A DNA stretch of 64,000 bases from Modestobacter sp. VKM Ac-2984 (GTDB lineage: Bacteria > Actinomycetota > Actinomycetes > Mycobacteriales > Geodermatophilaceae): the NCBI RefSeq assembly GCF_026967985.1, contig NZ_JAPVBJ010000001.1:427493-491492 (forward strand), written 5' to 3'. This document shows positions 55,122 through 64,000 of this stretch, piece after piece (the first letter of the stretch is position 1; the number at the start of each line of letters is the position of its first letter). The position numbers and the translations under genes are program-made. Under the pieces are notes generated by a model. It was not told the DNA's origin, ran no database searches, and was given only the letters and a program-made list of their open reading frames with translations.

Positions 55122-57004
55122 GGGGTCAGCCCGCCGGCGGCGCGCTTGCGCAGCGAGATCGCCAGCTGCTCGAGGTCCATCAGCTTCTTGAACGCCCGCA
55201 TGTACTCGTCCTGAGCCTCGATCGGGTTGGTCCGCTGCAGTTTGCCCTTGAGCGCGGCGATCTCCCGGACGGTGGCCATCTCGTGCAGCCGGGCCATCAG
55301 CGCGTTGACGTAGGTCGGATCGTTCTCCCCCACCGCATGCAGCGGCTCGACGGCCAGCGCGGTCAGCATCGCCTTGGCTGTGTCCCGGTCGCAGTGCGCC
55401 GTCACCTCCTCCAACCACGCCGCCCCGCTCGTCGTCGCCCCCGCCGCTCCCCCGGCCGCCGACACGGCGGCGGCGACCGCGGCGTAGTCCGGGTGCGTGT
55501 ACGAGCTCGGCTCGACCGCGTCGAACTGCGGGCCGGCGATCTCCGGGCACTGCAGCGCCGCCTTCACCGCCTCCCGCTCGACCTCGATCGCCGCGTCGTC
55601 CGGCGTCCGCTGCGGCGTGCGCGGGCGCGACCTCGGGCGCTCGCCGCCGTTCTCCCCGGCCAGCTGACGCACCCGCGCCACGACCTCGCTCTCGTCGGGC
55701 AGGCCGAGCAGGCCGGCCAGCCGCCGGGCGTAGGCCGGTCGCAGCGCGTGGTCCTTGATCTGGGCGAGCAACGGTGCGGTCTTGTCCAGCGCGGCGAGCC
55801 GGCCCTCCACGGTGTCTAGGTCGTAGTCGGCCAGGTGCGTCCGCAGCACGAACTCGATCAGCGGCGTGCGCCGGCCGATCAGGTCACGGACGGCGGCGTC
55901 CCCGTGGGCCTGGCGCAGCTCGCACGGGTCGCGGCCCTCCTGCTCGACGGCGACGAAGGTCTGCGCGACGAAGCGCTGGTCCTCCTTGAAGGACTTCATC
56001 GCCGCCGCCTGGCCGGCCGCGTCACCGTCGAAGGTGTAGACGACCTCCCCGCGGAACTCGTCCTGGTCCATCAGCAGCCGGCGCAGCACGTTGATGTGCT
56101 CCGGCCCGAAGGCGGTGCCGCAGGAGGCCACCGCCGTGGTCACGCCGGCGACGTGGCAGGCCATCACGTCGGTGTAGCCCTCGACGACGACGGCCTGGTG
56201 GTTGCGGGCGATGTCGCGCTTGGCCCGCTCCACCCCGTAGAGCACCGAGCTCTTCTTGTAGAGCGGGGTGTCCGGGGTGTTCAGGTACTTGGGGCCGGGG
56301 TCGTCGTCCATCAGCTTGCGGGCGCCGAAGCCGATGACGTCGCCGGTCAGGTCGCGGATCGGCCAGAGCAGCCGGCGGTGGAACCGGTCGATCAGCGTGC
56401 CGCGGGAGGACTCCTTGGCCAGCCCGCCGGTGACCAGCTCGTCTTGGGTGTACCCCAGGCCGCGCAGGTGCCGGGTCAGGGTGTCCCAGCCGCCGGGGGC
56501 GTAGCCGCAGCCGAAGTCCAGGGCCACCTGCCGGTCGAAGCCACGGTCGGCGAGGAACGAGCGTGCCGGTCCAGCCTCCGGCGTCATCAGCTGGGCGGCG
56601 TAGAACTCGGCGGCCGCGGTGTTTGCCGCCACCAGCCGGGCGCGCTGCCCGGCCTGCGCCCGGCTCGGCCCGGCGGTGGCCCGGCCGCCGTCGTCCTCGT
56701 ACTGCAGTTGCACCCCGGCGCGGCCGGCGAGCAGCTCGACGGACTCGGCGAAGGACAGGTGGTCGATCTCCTGCACGAACCGAATGACGTCGCCACCGAC
56801 CCCACAACCAAAACAGTGGTACAGCCCGCGCGACGGAGTGACCTGGAAGGACGGCGACTTCTCGTCGTGGAACGGGCAGAGCCCTTTGAGGCTCCCGCCA
56901 CCGGCGCGCTTGAGCTGCAGGTGCTCGCCGATGATCTCGTCGATCTTGGTCCGCTCGCGGACCGTCGCGATGTCCGCGGCGCGGATGCGCCCTCGCCCGG
57001 CCAT
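55118..57004 (-). CDS. dnaG: DNA primase
   Basis: A 628-residue primase that makes RNA primers for replication with DnaB. The CHC2 zinc finger is CPFHDEKSPSFQV...YHCFGCG (about 40-65); the TOPRIM core has VVVEGYTDVMACHVAG and VVYTFDGDAAGQAAA; the C-terminal helicase-binding domain follows. ATG 57004 starts MAGRGRIRAADI; the 17-residue longer reading is not primase-like. Start overlaps the upstream stop by one base (TGATG). Confidence 0.95.
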   Translation of the reverse strand: MAGRGRIRAADIATVRERTKIDEIIGEHLQLKRAGGGSLKGLCPFHDEKSPSFQVTPSRGLYHCFGCGVGGDVIRFVQEIDHLSFAESVELLAGRAGVQLQYEDDGGRATAGPSRAQAGQRARLVAANTAAAEFYAAQLMTPEAGPARSFLADRGFDRQVALDFGCGYAPGGWDTLTRHLRGLGYTQDELVTGGLAKESSRGTLIDRFHRRLLWPIRDLTGDVIGFGARKLMDDDPGPKYLNTPDTPLYKKSSVLYGVERAKRDIARNHQAVVVEGYTDVMACHVAGVTTAVASCGTAFGPEHINVLRRLLMDQDEFRGEVVYTFDGDAAGQAAAMKSFKEDQRFVAQTFVAVEQEGRDPCELRQAHGDAAVRDLIGRRTPLIEFVLRTHLADYDLDTVEGRLAALDKTAPLLAQIKDHALRPAYARRLAGLLGLPDESEVVARVRQLAGENGGERPRSRPRTPQRTPDDAAIEVEREAVKAALQCPEIAGPQFDAVEPSSYTHPDYAAVAAAVSAAGGAAGATTSGAAWLEEVTAHCDRDTAKAMLTALAVEPLHAVGENDPTYVNALMARLHEMATVREIAALKGKLQRTNPIEAQDEYMRAFKKLMDLEQLAISLRKRAAGGLTP

Positions 57005-57501
57005 CAGGCCGCCGCCGCGGCGATGCGCCGCCGGCCCAGCACGAACTCGAACCACAGCAGGAAGACGGCCGAGTCCAGCGGCAGGCCGGGCTCGGTGGTC
57101 AGCGTGGGCCGCGGCTTCCAGCCGCCGGTGGTGCCGCTCTCGGCGAGCCGGCGGCCACCGCTCTCGTAGCGATGGGTGCCCTTCCAGATCGACGTCCTCG
57201 CCACGTCGACGGCCAGGCCGTCGAGCTCCATCGTCCAGCTGTCCTTCCAGACCGAGACCTGGTGGGCGCGCAGCCGCACGCTCTCCGCCGGCTCCTGGGC
57301 CCAGCGACCGACCAGCTCACGGGTGCCCCCCCGCTGGAAGGCCCAATTCCGGTCCCCCACCTCGGCCGTGGCGGCCTCCTTCCAGTTGGCGGCCTCCTTC
57401 CAGGTGGCGGCGCGCAGCGTCGCCACCAAGGCGCCGTCGGAGAGCACCGGGACGATGCCCCGGTCGGTGCCGTGCGACCCGCTCTTGCCCAGCTCCAGCA
57501 T
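57004..57501 (-). CDS. hypothetical protein upstream of dnaG
   Basis: A 165-residue protein with a tandem short repeat (TWKEAANWKEAATAEVG) and a beta-rich part (RLRAHQVSVWKDSWTMELDG, TSIWKGTHRYESGG) that recalls the LURP-one/scramblase-like barrel. The family is not certain. The ATG at 57501 is chosen because upstream sequence is a different gene's frame. Overlaps dnaG start. Confidence 0.65.
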   Translation of the reverse strand: MLELGKSGSHGTDRGIVPVLSDGALVATLRAATWKEAANWKEAATAEVGDRNWAFQRGGTRELVGRWAQEPAESVRLRAHQVSVWKDSWTMELDGLAVDVARTSIWKGTHRYESGGRRLAESGTTGGWKPRPTLTTEPGLPLDSAVFLLWFEFVLGRRRIAAAAA

Positions 57502-57509
57502 GGTGCTCC

Positions 57510-58139
57510 TCAGCCGATCCCCGGCGCTCCGGCGACGCTCTCGCCGGTCGCGCGGTAGAGCAGGTAGGCGGCGGTCTCCCGCATGATGTAGCGGAACTGG
57601 GTGGCCCGGGTCTGCACGGCCGGCCCCTGCCGGGTCGGTGAGCTCCACGCGTCCAGCCCGGCGTCCTCGGTCATCCGCTCGGCGCGCATCGCGTGCCACG
57701 GGTCGCTGACCAGGACGGCGCTGCTCCAGTTCCGCGCATCGAACTCGGCGGCCACCGCTCGCACGCTCTCCAGCGTGTCGACGCCCTCGGGCACGGCCAG
57801 CAGCGCATCCGTCGGCACGCCGGTCTGGGCCAGGTAGTCGCGGCCCGCCTCGGCCTCGGAGAACGCGTCGCCGGTCGCCTTGCCGCCCACCGTCACGATC
57901 ACCGGGGCCACCCCCTCCTCGTAGAGCTCCCGGGCGTGCTCCAGCCGGGCCTCGAAGATGGAGGACGGGACGCCGTTGTACTGCGCCGAGCCCAGCACCA
58001 CGATCGCGTCCGAGGTCGGGCGTGCATCCTGCCGGGCGATCCACCAGATGGCCGAGGCCGTGGACGCGGCCAGCAGCAGAGCTGCGGTCACCGCTGCCCC
58101 GAGCACCCGGACGACCAGCCTCCCCGCCACCGCTGCCAC
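57510..58139 (-). CDS. DUF218 / YdcF-like (ElyC/SanA-type) protein
   Basis: A 209-residue protein with one N-terminal anchor helix and the DUF218 fold: DAIVVLGSAQYNGVPSSIFEARLEHARELYEEG, VTVGGKATGDAFSEAEAG, PEGVDTLESVRAVAAEF and VLVSDPWHAMRAERM. Members act in envelope integrity or may bind nucleotides; the exact activity is unknown. GTG start at 58139. Confidence 0.85.
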   Translation of the reverse strand: MAAVAGRLVVRVLGAAVTAALLLAASTASAIWWIARQDARPTSDAIVVLGSAQYNGVPSSIFEARLEHARELYEEGVAPVIVTVGGKATGDAFSEAEAGRDYLAQTGVPTDALLAVPEGVDTLESVRAVAAEFDARNWSSAVLVSDPWHAMRAERMTEDAGLDAWSSPTRQGPAVQTRATQFRYIMRETAAYLLYRATGESVAGAPGIG

Positions 58140-58209
58140 CCGTCATGGGTACCACGGCTGGCTGGCACCGGCGGAACCCCTGGGGACGGCGTGCCGCCTG
58201 CGTCCGGGC

Positions 58210-58668
58210 TCACCCAGCAGCGCTCGTGCCGCAGACCTTCGTGCCACCCTCGGGCACGATCGTCAACTGGGTGGTCGTCACCGCGCCGTCGTCGTCCCAG
58301 CGGACGTCGACCAGCTGCACCGGCTCCCCGTCGTCCTCGCTGTCGGTCGCCCCGGTCACCGTCGGGATACCTGGCTGCAGGTACTGGTCGGCCAGGTCGG
58401 CGGGGGCCACCCGGGCGCGCACGTCGTCGCAGACGAGGCCGTAGGCGGTCTCCAGGTCGCCCTGGCTCAGCGCGGCGGTGAACACCCCGGCCACCTCGCG
58501 CGCCTGGTCCTCACCGGATCCCTTGAAGAACGGCATCAGCACCACCATGACCACCGCGACCAGCACCGTCGCCCCGAAGATGCCGATCAGCAGCTTGTTG
58601 TGGTTCTGCGGGGTGCCGGTGTGCAGCGGCGCCGGGTCGTCGTCGTAGAGGAAGGGACCCTGGGTCAC
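58210..58668 (-). CDS. single-pass membrane protein, DUF4878-like
   Basis: A 152-residue protein with a polar 25-residue cytoplasmic tail, one helix (LLIGIFGATVLVAVVMVVLMPFF) and an extracytoplasmic domain resembling the NTF2-like/DUF4878 group (AREVAGVFTAALSQGDLETAYGLVCDDV...QYLQPG). It has two Cys. Function unknown. GTG start at 58668. Confidence 0.7.
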   Translation of the reverse strand: MTQGPFLYDDDPAPLHTGTPQNHNKLLIGIFGATVLVAVVMVVLMPFFKGSGEDQAREVAGVFTAALSQGDLETAYGLVCDDVRARVAPADLADQYLQPGIPTVTGATDSEDDGEPVQLVDVRWDDDGAVTTTQLTIVPEGGTKVCGTSAAG

Positions 58669-58704
58669 CGCTGGACTCCTGTCGTGGTGCTCATGTCGTG
58701 GTGC

Positions 58705-59862
58705 TCATCCGCCGCTCACCAGCAGCTCGGCCCCGGCCGGCGGCCGGGGGTCGTCGCGGTCGGCCAGCCAGCCCTCGGGGAGGGCGACCGGCCGCGGCGG
58801 GGTGGTGCGCCCGCGAGGCGCCCCGAGCACGCCCTGGGGGTAGGGCTGGTCGGGGATCGAGTCGAGCAGGCCGGCCAACTCGTCGAGCCCGGAGACCATG
58901 GCCAGTGCCCGACGGACGTCGGAGGGGACCGAGAAGCCCTTGAGGTACCAGGCGACGTGCTTGCGGAAGTCGCTGCAGCCGTGCACCTCGCCCTGGTCGG
59001 CCGCCAGCAGGGTGGCGTGCCGGTGCATGATCTCGGCGACCTGCCGGAAGGTGGGCAGCGTGCGGTGCGGCGAGCCGGCGAAGGCGGCAGCCAGGTCGCC
59101 GAACAGCCACGGCCGGCCCAGGCAGCCCCGGCCCACGACGACGCCGGCGCAGCCGGTCTCGGCGACCATCCGCACCGCGTCGTCGGCCTCCCACAGGTCA
59201 CCGTTGCCGAGCACCGGGATGGCGACCTCCTCGACCAGCCGGGCGATGTGCGACCAGTCGGCGGTGCCGCTGTAGAGCTGGTCGGCGGTGCGCCCGTGCA
59301 GGGTGATCGCCGCGGCGCCCTCGTCCTGCGCGATCCGGCCGGCGTCGAGGTAGGTGACGTGCTCGGCGTCGATGCCGACCCGGGTCTTCACCGTCACCGG
59401 GACGTCGCCGGCGGCCTGCACCGCGGCCCGCACGATGTTGCCGAACAGCCGGCGGCGCCAGGGCAGAGCCGAGCCGCCGCCCTTGCGGGTCACCTTGGGC
59501 ACCGGGCAGCCGAAGTTGAGGTCGATGTGCGCGGGGCGGGTGCCGGCGACCTGCTCGTCGACGAGCATCTGCACCGCCCGCCCGACGGTGGCCGGGTCGA
59601 CCCCGTAGAGCTGCACGCTGAACGCGTCGGCCTCCCCCGGGGCGGCCTGCACCATCTTCAGCGTCTTGGCGTTCCGCTCGACCAACGCCCGGGTGGTGAT
59701 CATCTCGCACACGTAGAGCCCGGCCCCGAACTCCCGGCACAGCGTCCGGAAGGCCGGGTTGGTGATCCCGGCCATCGGGGCGAGCACCACGGCGGGGTCG
59801 ACCGTCAGCCCACCGAGCTGCAACGACGGCAGCGCCGTCGCGCGCGAGAGGGTGCTGGTCAC
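58705..59862 (-). CDS. dusB: tRNA-dihydrouridine synthase DusB
   Basis: A 385-residue FMN enzyme that reduces uridine in the D-loop of tRNAs. Motifs: VVLAPMAGITNPAFRTLCREFGAG, DLNFGCPVPKVTRKGGGSAL (active-site Cys), VKTRVGID, TLHGRTADQLYSG, PVLGNGDLWEADD and GCAGVVVGRGCLGRPWLF. The C-terminal ~60 residues are a Pro-rich extension beyond the usual family length. GTG start at 59862. Confidence 0.93.
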   Translation of the reverse strand: MTSTLSRATALPSLQLGGLTVDPAVVLAPMAGITNPAFRTLCREFGAGLYVCEMITTRALVERNAKTLKMVQAAPGEADAFSVQLYGVDPATVGRAVQMLVDEQVAGTRPAHIDLNFGCPVPKVTRKGGGSALPWRRRLFGNIVRAAVQAAGDVPVTVKTRVGIDAEHVTYLDAGRIAQDEGAAAITLHGRTADQLYSGTADWSHIARLVEEVAIPVLGNGDLWEADDAVRMVAETGCAGVVVGRGCLGRPWLFGDLAAAFAGSPHRTLPTFRQVAEIMHRHATLLAADQGEVHGCSDFRKHVAWYLKGFSVPSDVRRALAMVSGLDELAGLLDSIPDQPYPQGVLGAPRGRTTPPRPVALPEGWLADRDDPRPPAGAELLVSGG

Positions 59863-59914
59863 GACCCCAGGGTAGGTGGGCGCGGGGTGTGCCCGGGCTC
59901 ACGGCCGCGAGGTG

Positions 59915-59993
59915 GGTCAACCCGGCTGACCTGGCGTTGAACCGTGCCGTGACCCGGCTCAACCTCAGGTCACGTAGGTCAAGCCGGTCGACG
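59915..59993. repeat. large palindrome, copy 1
   Basis: Quasi-palindrome centred on GTGCCGTGACCC, with arms containing TTGAACC/GGCTCAA and further complementary blocks (CCGGCTGACCTG / CAGGTCACGTAGG). It aligns end to end with copy 2 at 61167-61236. The two copies flank a single AbiEi-like gene. Confidence 0.75.
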
Positions 59994-60102
59994 CCTACCG
60001 GGTCCCCGGCTGGAGCGCCCGCCGATGTCCCCCGGCGAGCGCCCCGTCCACCGGTGGCTCCGAGGGCGCGCCCTTCGTCCGGCGGGTGGTCAGGCTGCTC
60101 GG

Positions 60103-61172
60103 ATGACCGTCCCGGTGCCCGTCCCGATGGCCGTCGACGAGCCCGGACGTCGTCGGTTGGGGGTCTTCACCACCGCTGAGCTCGCCGCCGCGGGTATCGG
60201 GGAGAGCGAGGTCCGGACGGCGGTACGGGCCGGCGTGTGGGTGCGGCTGCGCACCGGCGTCTTCATCACCGCGGCCGACCTCGCCGAGGTCGAGCGGACC
60301 GGACGACGCCCTGGGCTCGACGCGGTGGCGGTCACCGCCGGCCTGGCCCGGTCGTCCGCCGTCCTGAGTGGTGCGACGGCCGCGTGGATCTGGGGGCTGC
60401 CCCGTCCGAGGTCCGCCCCGCCGACGGTCGAGCTGACCGATCCGCACCGGTGGCGCCGTGGGCGTGGATGGCTGATGACCGGGCCGAGCTGCCGGCCGAC
60501 GAGGTGACCGTGCGCGGCGCCTACCGGGTCACGACGGCGGCACGCACCGTCGTCGACCTGGCCCGGGACTGGCCGGAGGTGGACGCCGTGGCCGCCGTCG
60601 ATGCCGCCCTGCTGCGCGGGCTGACCACCCGCGACGAGCTGGGCCGGGTGCTGGAGAGGCAGGCGTGCGTGCCCGGCGTCCCGCGGAGCGTGCGGGCGGT
60701 CGCACTCGCAGACGGCCGGGCCGAGTCGTGGCTGGAGACCCACGGCCGGCTGACGGTTGCCGCGCTCGGCCTGCCGCCGTTCGTCCCGCAGGTGGAGCTC
60801 CGGGTGGACGGGAGGCTGGTGAAGGTCGTCGACGGCTGGTACGCCGAGCAGGCCGTGGCCCTCGAGTTCGACGGCCGGGTGAAGTACCGCCGTCCGGCGT
60901 TCGGCCGGACCCCGGAGGACTCGCTCTGGCAGGAGAAGCGGGCCGAGGACCAGCTCCGGTCCCGGGGTGTCCGGTTCGTCCGCGCCGCAGCGGTCGACCT
61001 GGGCGCCCGGCGTGCCGAGTTCGACTGCCTCGTCCGACGGATGCTGTCCACCCCCGGACCCGCGACCCGGGACTGGACCGAGGTCCCCCGGGCCACCGGC
61101 CGCCCCCGGGACCGATGCGACGGGGACGACGGGTGGCTGGCCCGGGCCGACGACCTGGTCGGGGCGGGTTGA
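60103..61172 (+). pseudogene. AbiEi-like antitoxin/endonuclease-domain gene, frameshifted
   Basis: The first piece reads LGVFTTAELAAAGIGESEVR and WVRLRTGVFITAADLAEVER (AbiEi N-terminal wHTH, about residues 20-60) up to the region of 60460-60480, after which sense coding moves to another frame: RAELPADEVTVRGAYRVTTA and onward. The C-terminal part (VDGWYAEQAVALEFDGRVKY) looks like a Vsr/DUF559-type nuclease fold seen in actinobacterial AbiEi relatives. The break is at a GC-rich run and may be a real mutation or a sequencing slip. No AbiEii toxin gene is adjacent. Confidence 0.72.
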
Positions 61173-61236
61173 GCCGGTCGACCTGACGTTGAGCCGCGCC
61201 GTGACACGGCTCAACGTCAGGTCAGCCGGGTTGACC
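61167..61236. repeat. large palindrome, copy 2
   Basis: Begins inside the stop region of the AbiEi-like gene. The inner stem TTGAGCCG/CGGCTCAA is perfect and is extended by ACGT/ACGT and GACCTG/CAGGTC blocks, about 29-bp arms with few mismatches. It can act as a bidirectional terminator between the AbiEi-like gene and the convergent glyS. Confidence 0.78.
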
Positions 61237-61262
61237 CGCCCGACAGCAGGCCGGGGTCGGGC

Positions 61263-62675
<1,413 letters not shown>

Positions 62676-62754
62676 GGGGGCTCCATCCGGCTGGGGTGTC
62701 GGCGAGTGACCCCCAGACGTTAGCCGCCGGTGTGCCGCCGCCCGGCCACGGGCG

Positions 62755-63018
62755 TCACCTCCCGGCGGTGGTCGGCACCCGCCGGTCCGCCCCCAGCGCG
62801 TGCATGACCAGCTTCCGGACGGCGATCACCACGGCCACGCCGACGAGGCCGCGGAAGGTCAGCTCGCCGGCGAGCCGGATCAGGCCGGCGGCGATCAGGA
62901 AGTCCAGCAGGACGCCGATCGCCAGCAGGACGTCGCGCAGCCGCACCAGCGTGATCAGGCCACAGACCAGGCCCAGCACAGCCACCAGCAGTGCGGCGTC
63001 CTCCACCAACGGGCTCAT
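62755..63018 (-). CDS. small membrane protein paired with DUF1622 gene
   Basis: An 87-residue protein with two to three helices ([57 protein letters not shown]). ATG 63018 has GGAGAG upstream and follows the DUF1622 gene by 16 bp. Unknown role, probably a partner of the DUF1622 protein. Confidence 0.72.
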   Translation of the reverse strand: MSPLVEDAALLVAVLGLVCGLITLVRLRDVLLAIGVLLDFLIAAGLIRLAGELTFRGLVGVAVVIAVRKLVMHALGADRRVPTTAGR

Positions 63019-63034
63019 GCCGGCTCTCCGCGGT

Positions 63035-63481
63035 TCACGTCCGGTCACCGCCGGCGCGCCCACCCTCGCGTTCGCGGCGCCTCTCGTCGTTCTTCTCGAC
63101 CTCTTCGCGTTCCTCGGCGATCTCCTTGCCCAGGAAGTAGTTCAGCGCGGTCCGGATGGCCGCGATCGCGGCGAGCTTGCCGATCTCCTCGAACGACGGC
63201 GCGATGGCGGTGCGCAGGACGTCGCTGGCCAGCTGGAACTCCAGGCCGAGCAGCAGGTAGCGGGCCAGCCCCAGCCGGACCCGGACGAACTCGTCGCGGT
63301 GCCGGCCGCGGACGGCCGCGCGGACGAACTGGACGGTGGCGATCACCGCGCCGATGAAGATCACGATCGCCCCGACGGCCTCGACCACCCGGATGAAGAG
63401 GTTCACGTAGTCCTCGAGCAGCTCCTCGGAGAGGAAGCTGTGGGGGAACCCGGTCGTCTCTTCTGCCGCCAGCACGTCCAC
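63035..63481 (-). CDS. DUF1622 family membrane protein
   Basis: A 148-residue protein with two helices (RVVEAVGAIVIFIGAVIATVQFV and RYLLLGLEFQLASDVLRTAI) and the DUF1622 pattern RLGLARYLLLGLEFQLASD, ending in a charged, disordered tail (KEIAEEREEVEKNDERRRERE). Family function unknown. First gene of a two-gene unit. Confidence 0.85.
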   Translation of the reverse strand: MDVLAAEETTGFPHSFLSEELLEDYVNLFIRVVEAVGAIVIFIGAVIATVQFVRAAVRGRHRDEFVRVRLGLARYLLLGLEFQLASDVLRTAIAPSFEEIGKLAAIAAIRTALNYFLGKEIAEEREEVEKNDERRREREGGRAGGDRT

Positions 63482-63553
63482 CGGGCAGTCCTGCCCCGTC
63501 CGCTGCCCGGCTACTCCCGGACGTGCCCGGCAACCAGGCCCGCACCGATGTGC

Positions 63554-63829
63554 TCAGTCGGTGAGGTAGACGCCGGGCTCGTCCAGGGCGTGCACCCACA
63601 CCGGCGCACCGGCGATCTTCACCTCGGCCGCGGACAGGCCCCGACGGTAGGCGCCGACACCCTCCCAGCGGGTGCAGAGGGCGAACAGCTCCGGTTCGTC
63701 TGCGGCGCGGCCCAGCTCGCCGCCGAGGAAGCCGGGGCGCGTCCGCAGCGCCGCGAGCAGCTCATCGGTGGTGGCGAGGAATGCGGCGACGTCGTCGTCT
63801 GCGACGCGCAGGCGGGTCACGGCGAACAC
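63554..63829 (-). CDS. antibiotic-biosynthesis-monooxygenase (ABM)-like protein
   Basis: A 91-residue ferredoxin-like-fold dimeric protein: FAVTRLRVADDDVAAFLATTDELLAALRTRPGFLGGELGRAAD then FALCTRWEGVGAYRRGLSAAE. Some ABM proteins oxidise small molecules or haem; many are uncharacterised. GTG 63829 has GGGAGG upstream. Divergent from the SmtB-type gene and shares its operator region. Confidence 0.75.
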   Translation of the reverse strand: MFAVTRLRVADDDVAAFLATTDELLAALRTRPGFLGGELGRAADEPELFALCTRWEGVGAYRRGLSAAEVKIAGAPVWVHALDEPGVYLTD

Positions 63830-63860
63830 CGGGCACCTCCCCCTTCGCTGCGGCAAGAGT

Positions 63861-63875
63861 TGACAACCGTTCTCA
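63861..63875. promoter_or_regulatory. candidate zinc-responsive operator (Zur/SmtB-type)
   Basis: TGACAACCGTTCTCA is an imperfect 7-1-7 palindrome (TGACAAC / GTTCTCA, one mismatch) between the divergent ABM-like and ArsR genes. Size and shape fit the 15-bp actinobacterial Zur-type box, and SmtB-type sites are similar. Confidence 0.5.
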
Positions 63876-63895
63876 GGCGCTCCGACCATGGTGCC

Positions 63896-64000
63896 ATGAC
63901 CACGTCCGTGACCCCGTCCCCGAGGCCTGGGTCCCGGAACGTCCCCGCCGACGTCCAGGCCGCCAGCGAGCTGCTGGCCGCCCTCGCCTCACCGCTGCGG
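63896..64000 (+). CDS. ArsR/SmtB-type metalloregulator, 5' part
   Basis: The window ends after 35 codons: MTTSVTPSPRPGSRNVPADV, then QAASELLAALASPLR, the start of an ArsR wHTH (LxALasPlRl). Mycobacteria carry smtB and furB (zur) near glyS, so a Zn-sensing SmtB with zur just downstream is likely, but no metal ligand is in view. Confidence 0.7.
   Translation, partial: MTTSVTPSPRPGSRNVPADVQAASELLAALASPLR

Overview
The window is high-GC actinobacterial chromosome. DUF3145, DUF5313 and DUF2505 proteins, an Mpa/CDC48-like ATPase, many GTG starts and 4-bp ATGA/GTGA gene overlaps all fit, and the glyS/ArsR(SmtB)-type arrangement at the right end resembles that of mycobacteria. The overall style suggests Geodermatophilaceae (Geodermatophilus, Blastococcus, Modestobacter). 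That family assignment is inference; no rRNA gene is present to confirm it.

Positions 1-34,753 are ordinary core chromosome. They hold an arylsulfotransferase-type lipoprotein, tRNA-Met(CAT), a secreted polysaccharide-lyase-like protein, a four-gene ferric-siderophore ABC uptake operon with a good DtxR/IdeR iron box, CstA, an M20 peptidase/MFS pair, a potassium channel, a glutaryl-CoA-dehydrogenase-like enzyme, a GH13 glucosidase, an AsnC regulator divergent from a citrulline-hydrolase (CtlX) gene with a 27-codon leader ORF, a three-gene operon headed by a rifampin-phosphotransferase-shaped ATP-grasp/swivelling-His protein, a Tat-exported phosphoesterase, an aromatic-ring FAD monooxygenase, a UvrB-independent type UvrA paralogue and a CbbX/SpoVK-type AAA+ ATPase.

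Positions 34,794-53,006 are an 18.2-kb genomic island inserted in the 3' end of tRNA-Asn(GTT). A perfect 38-bp direct repeat marks both ends. The right copy is part of the intact tRNA gene and lies next to a complete tyrosine integrase; the left copy sits beside the tRNA's old terminator. The cargo is mostly defence-like: an Mrr-type PD-(D/E)XK protein, a PIN-like + HEPN-like gene pair, a PIN toxin + XRE/ImmA-IrrE pair, and an OB-AAA+ ATPase translationally coupled to a DUF6414-like partner. Two decayed tyrosine integrases inside the island are each followed by a copy of the 3' half of tRNA-Ala(GGC), which records earlier integrations of a different element. No replication or conjugation gene was found, so the island probably moves by integrase only or needs a helper.

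Positions 53,007-64,000 return to core genome: a GGDEF protein, dnaG, a DUF218 protein, dusB, a frameshifted AbiEi-like gene bracketed by two related large palindromes, glyS, a DUF1622 membrane pair, a small monooxygenase and the start of an ArsR/SmtB-type regulator with a candidate zinc operator.

Strongest leads: (1) the OB-AAA+/DUF6414-like pair at 48,242-50,892; (2) the PIN-like/HEPN-like pair at 41,465-43,569; (3) the layered integration history; (4) the Rph-shaped phosphotransferase operon at 24,350-27,365.
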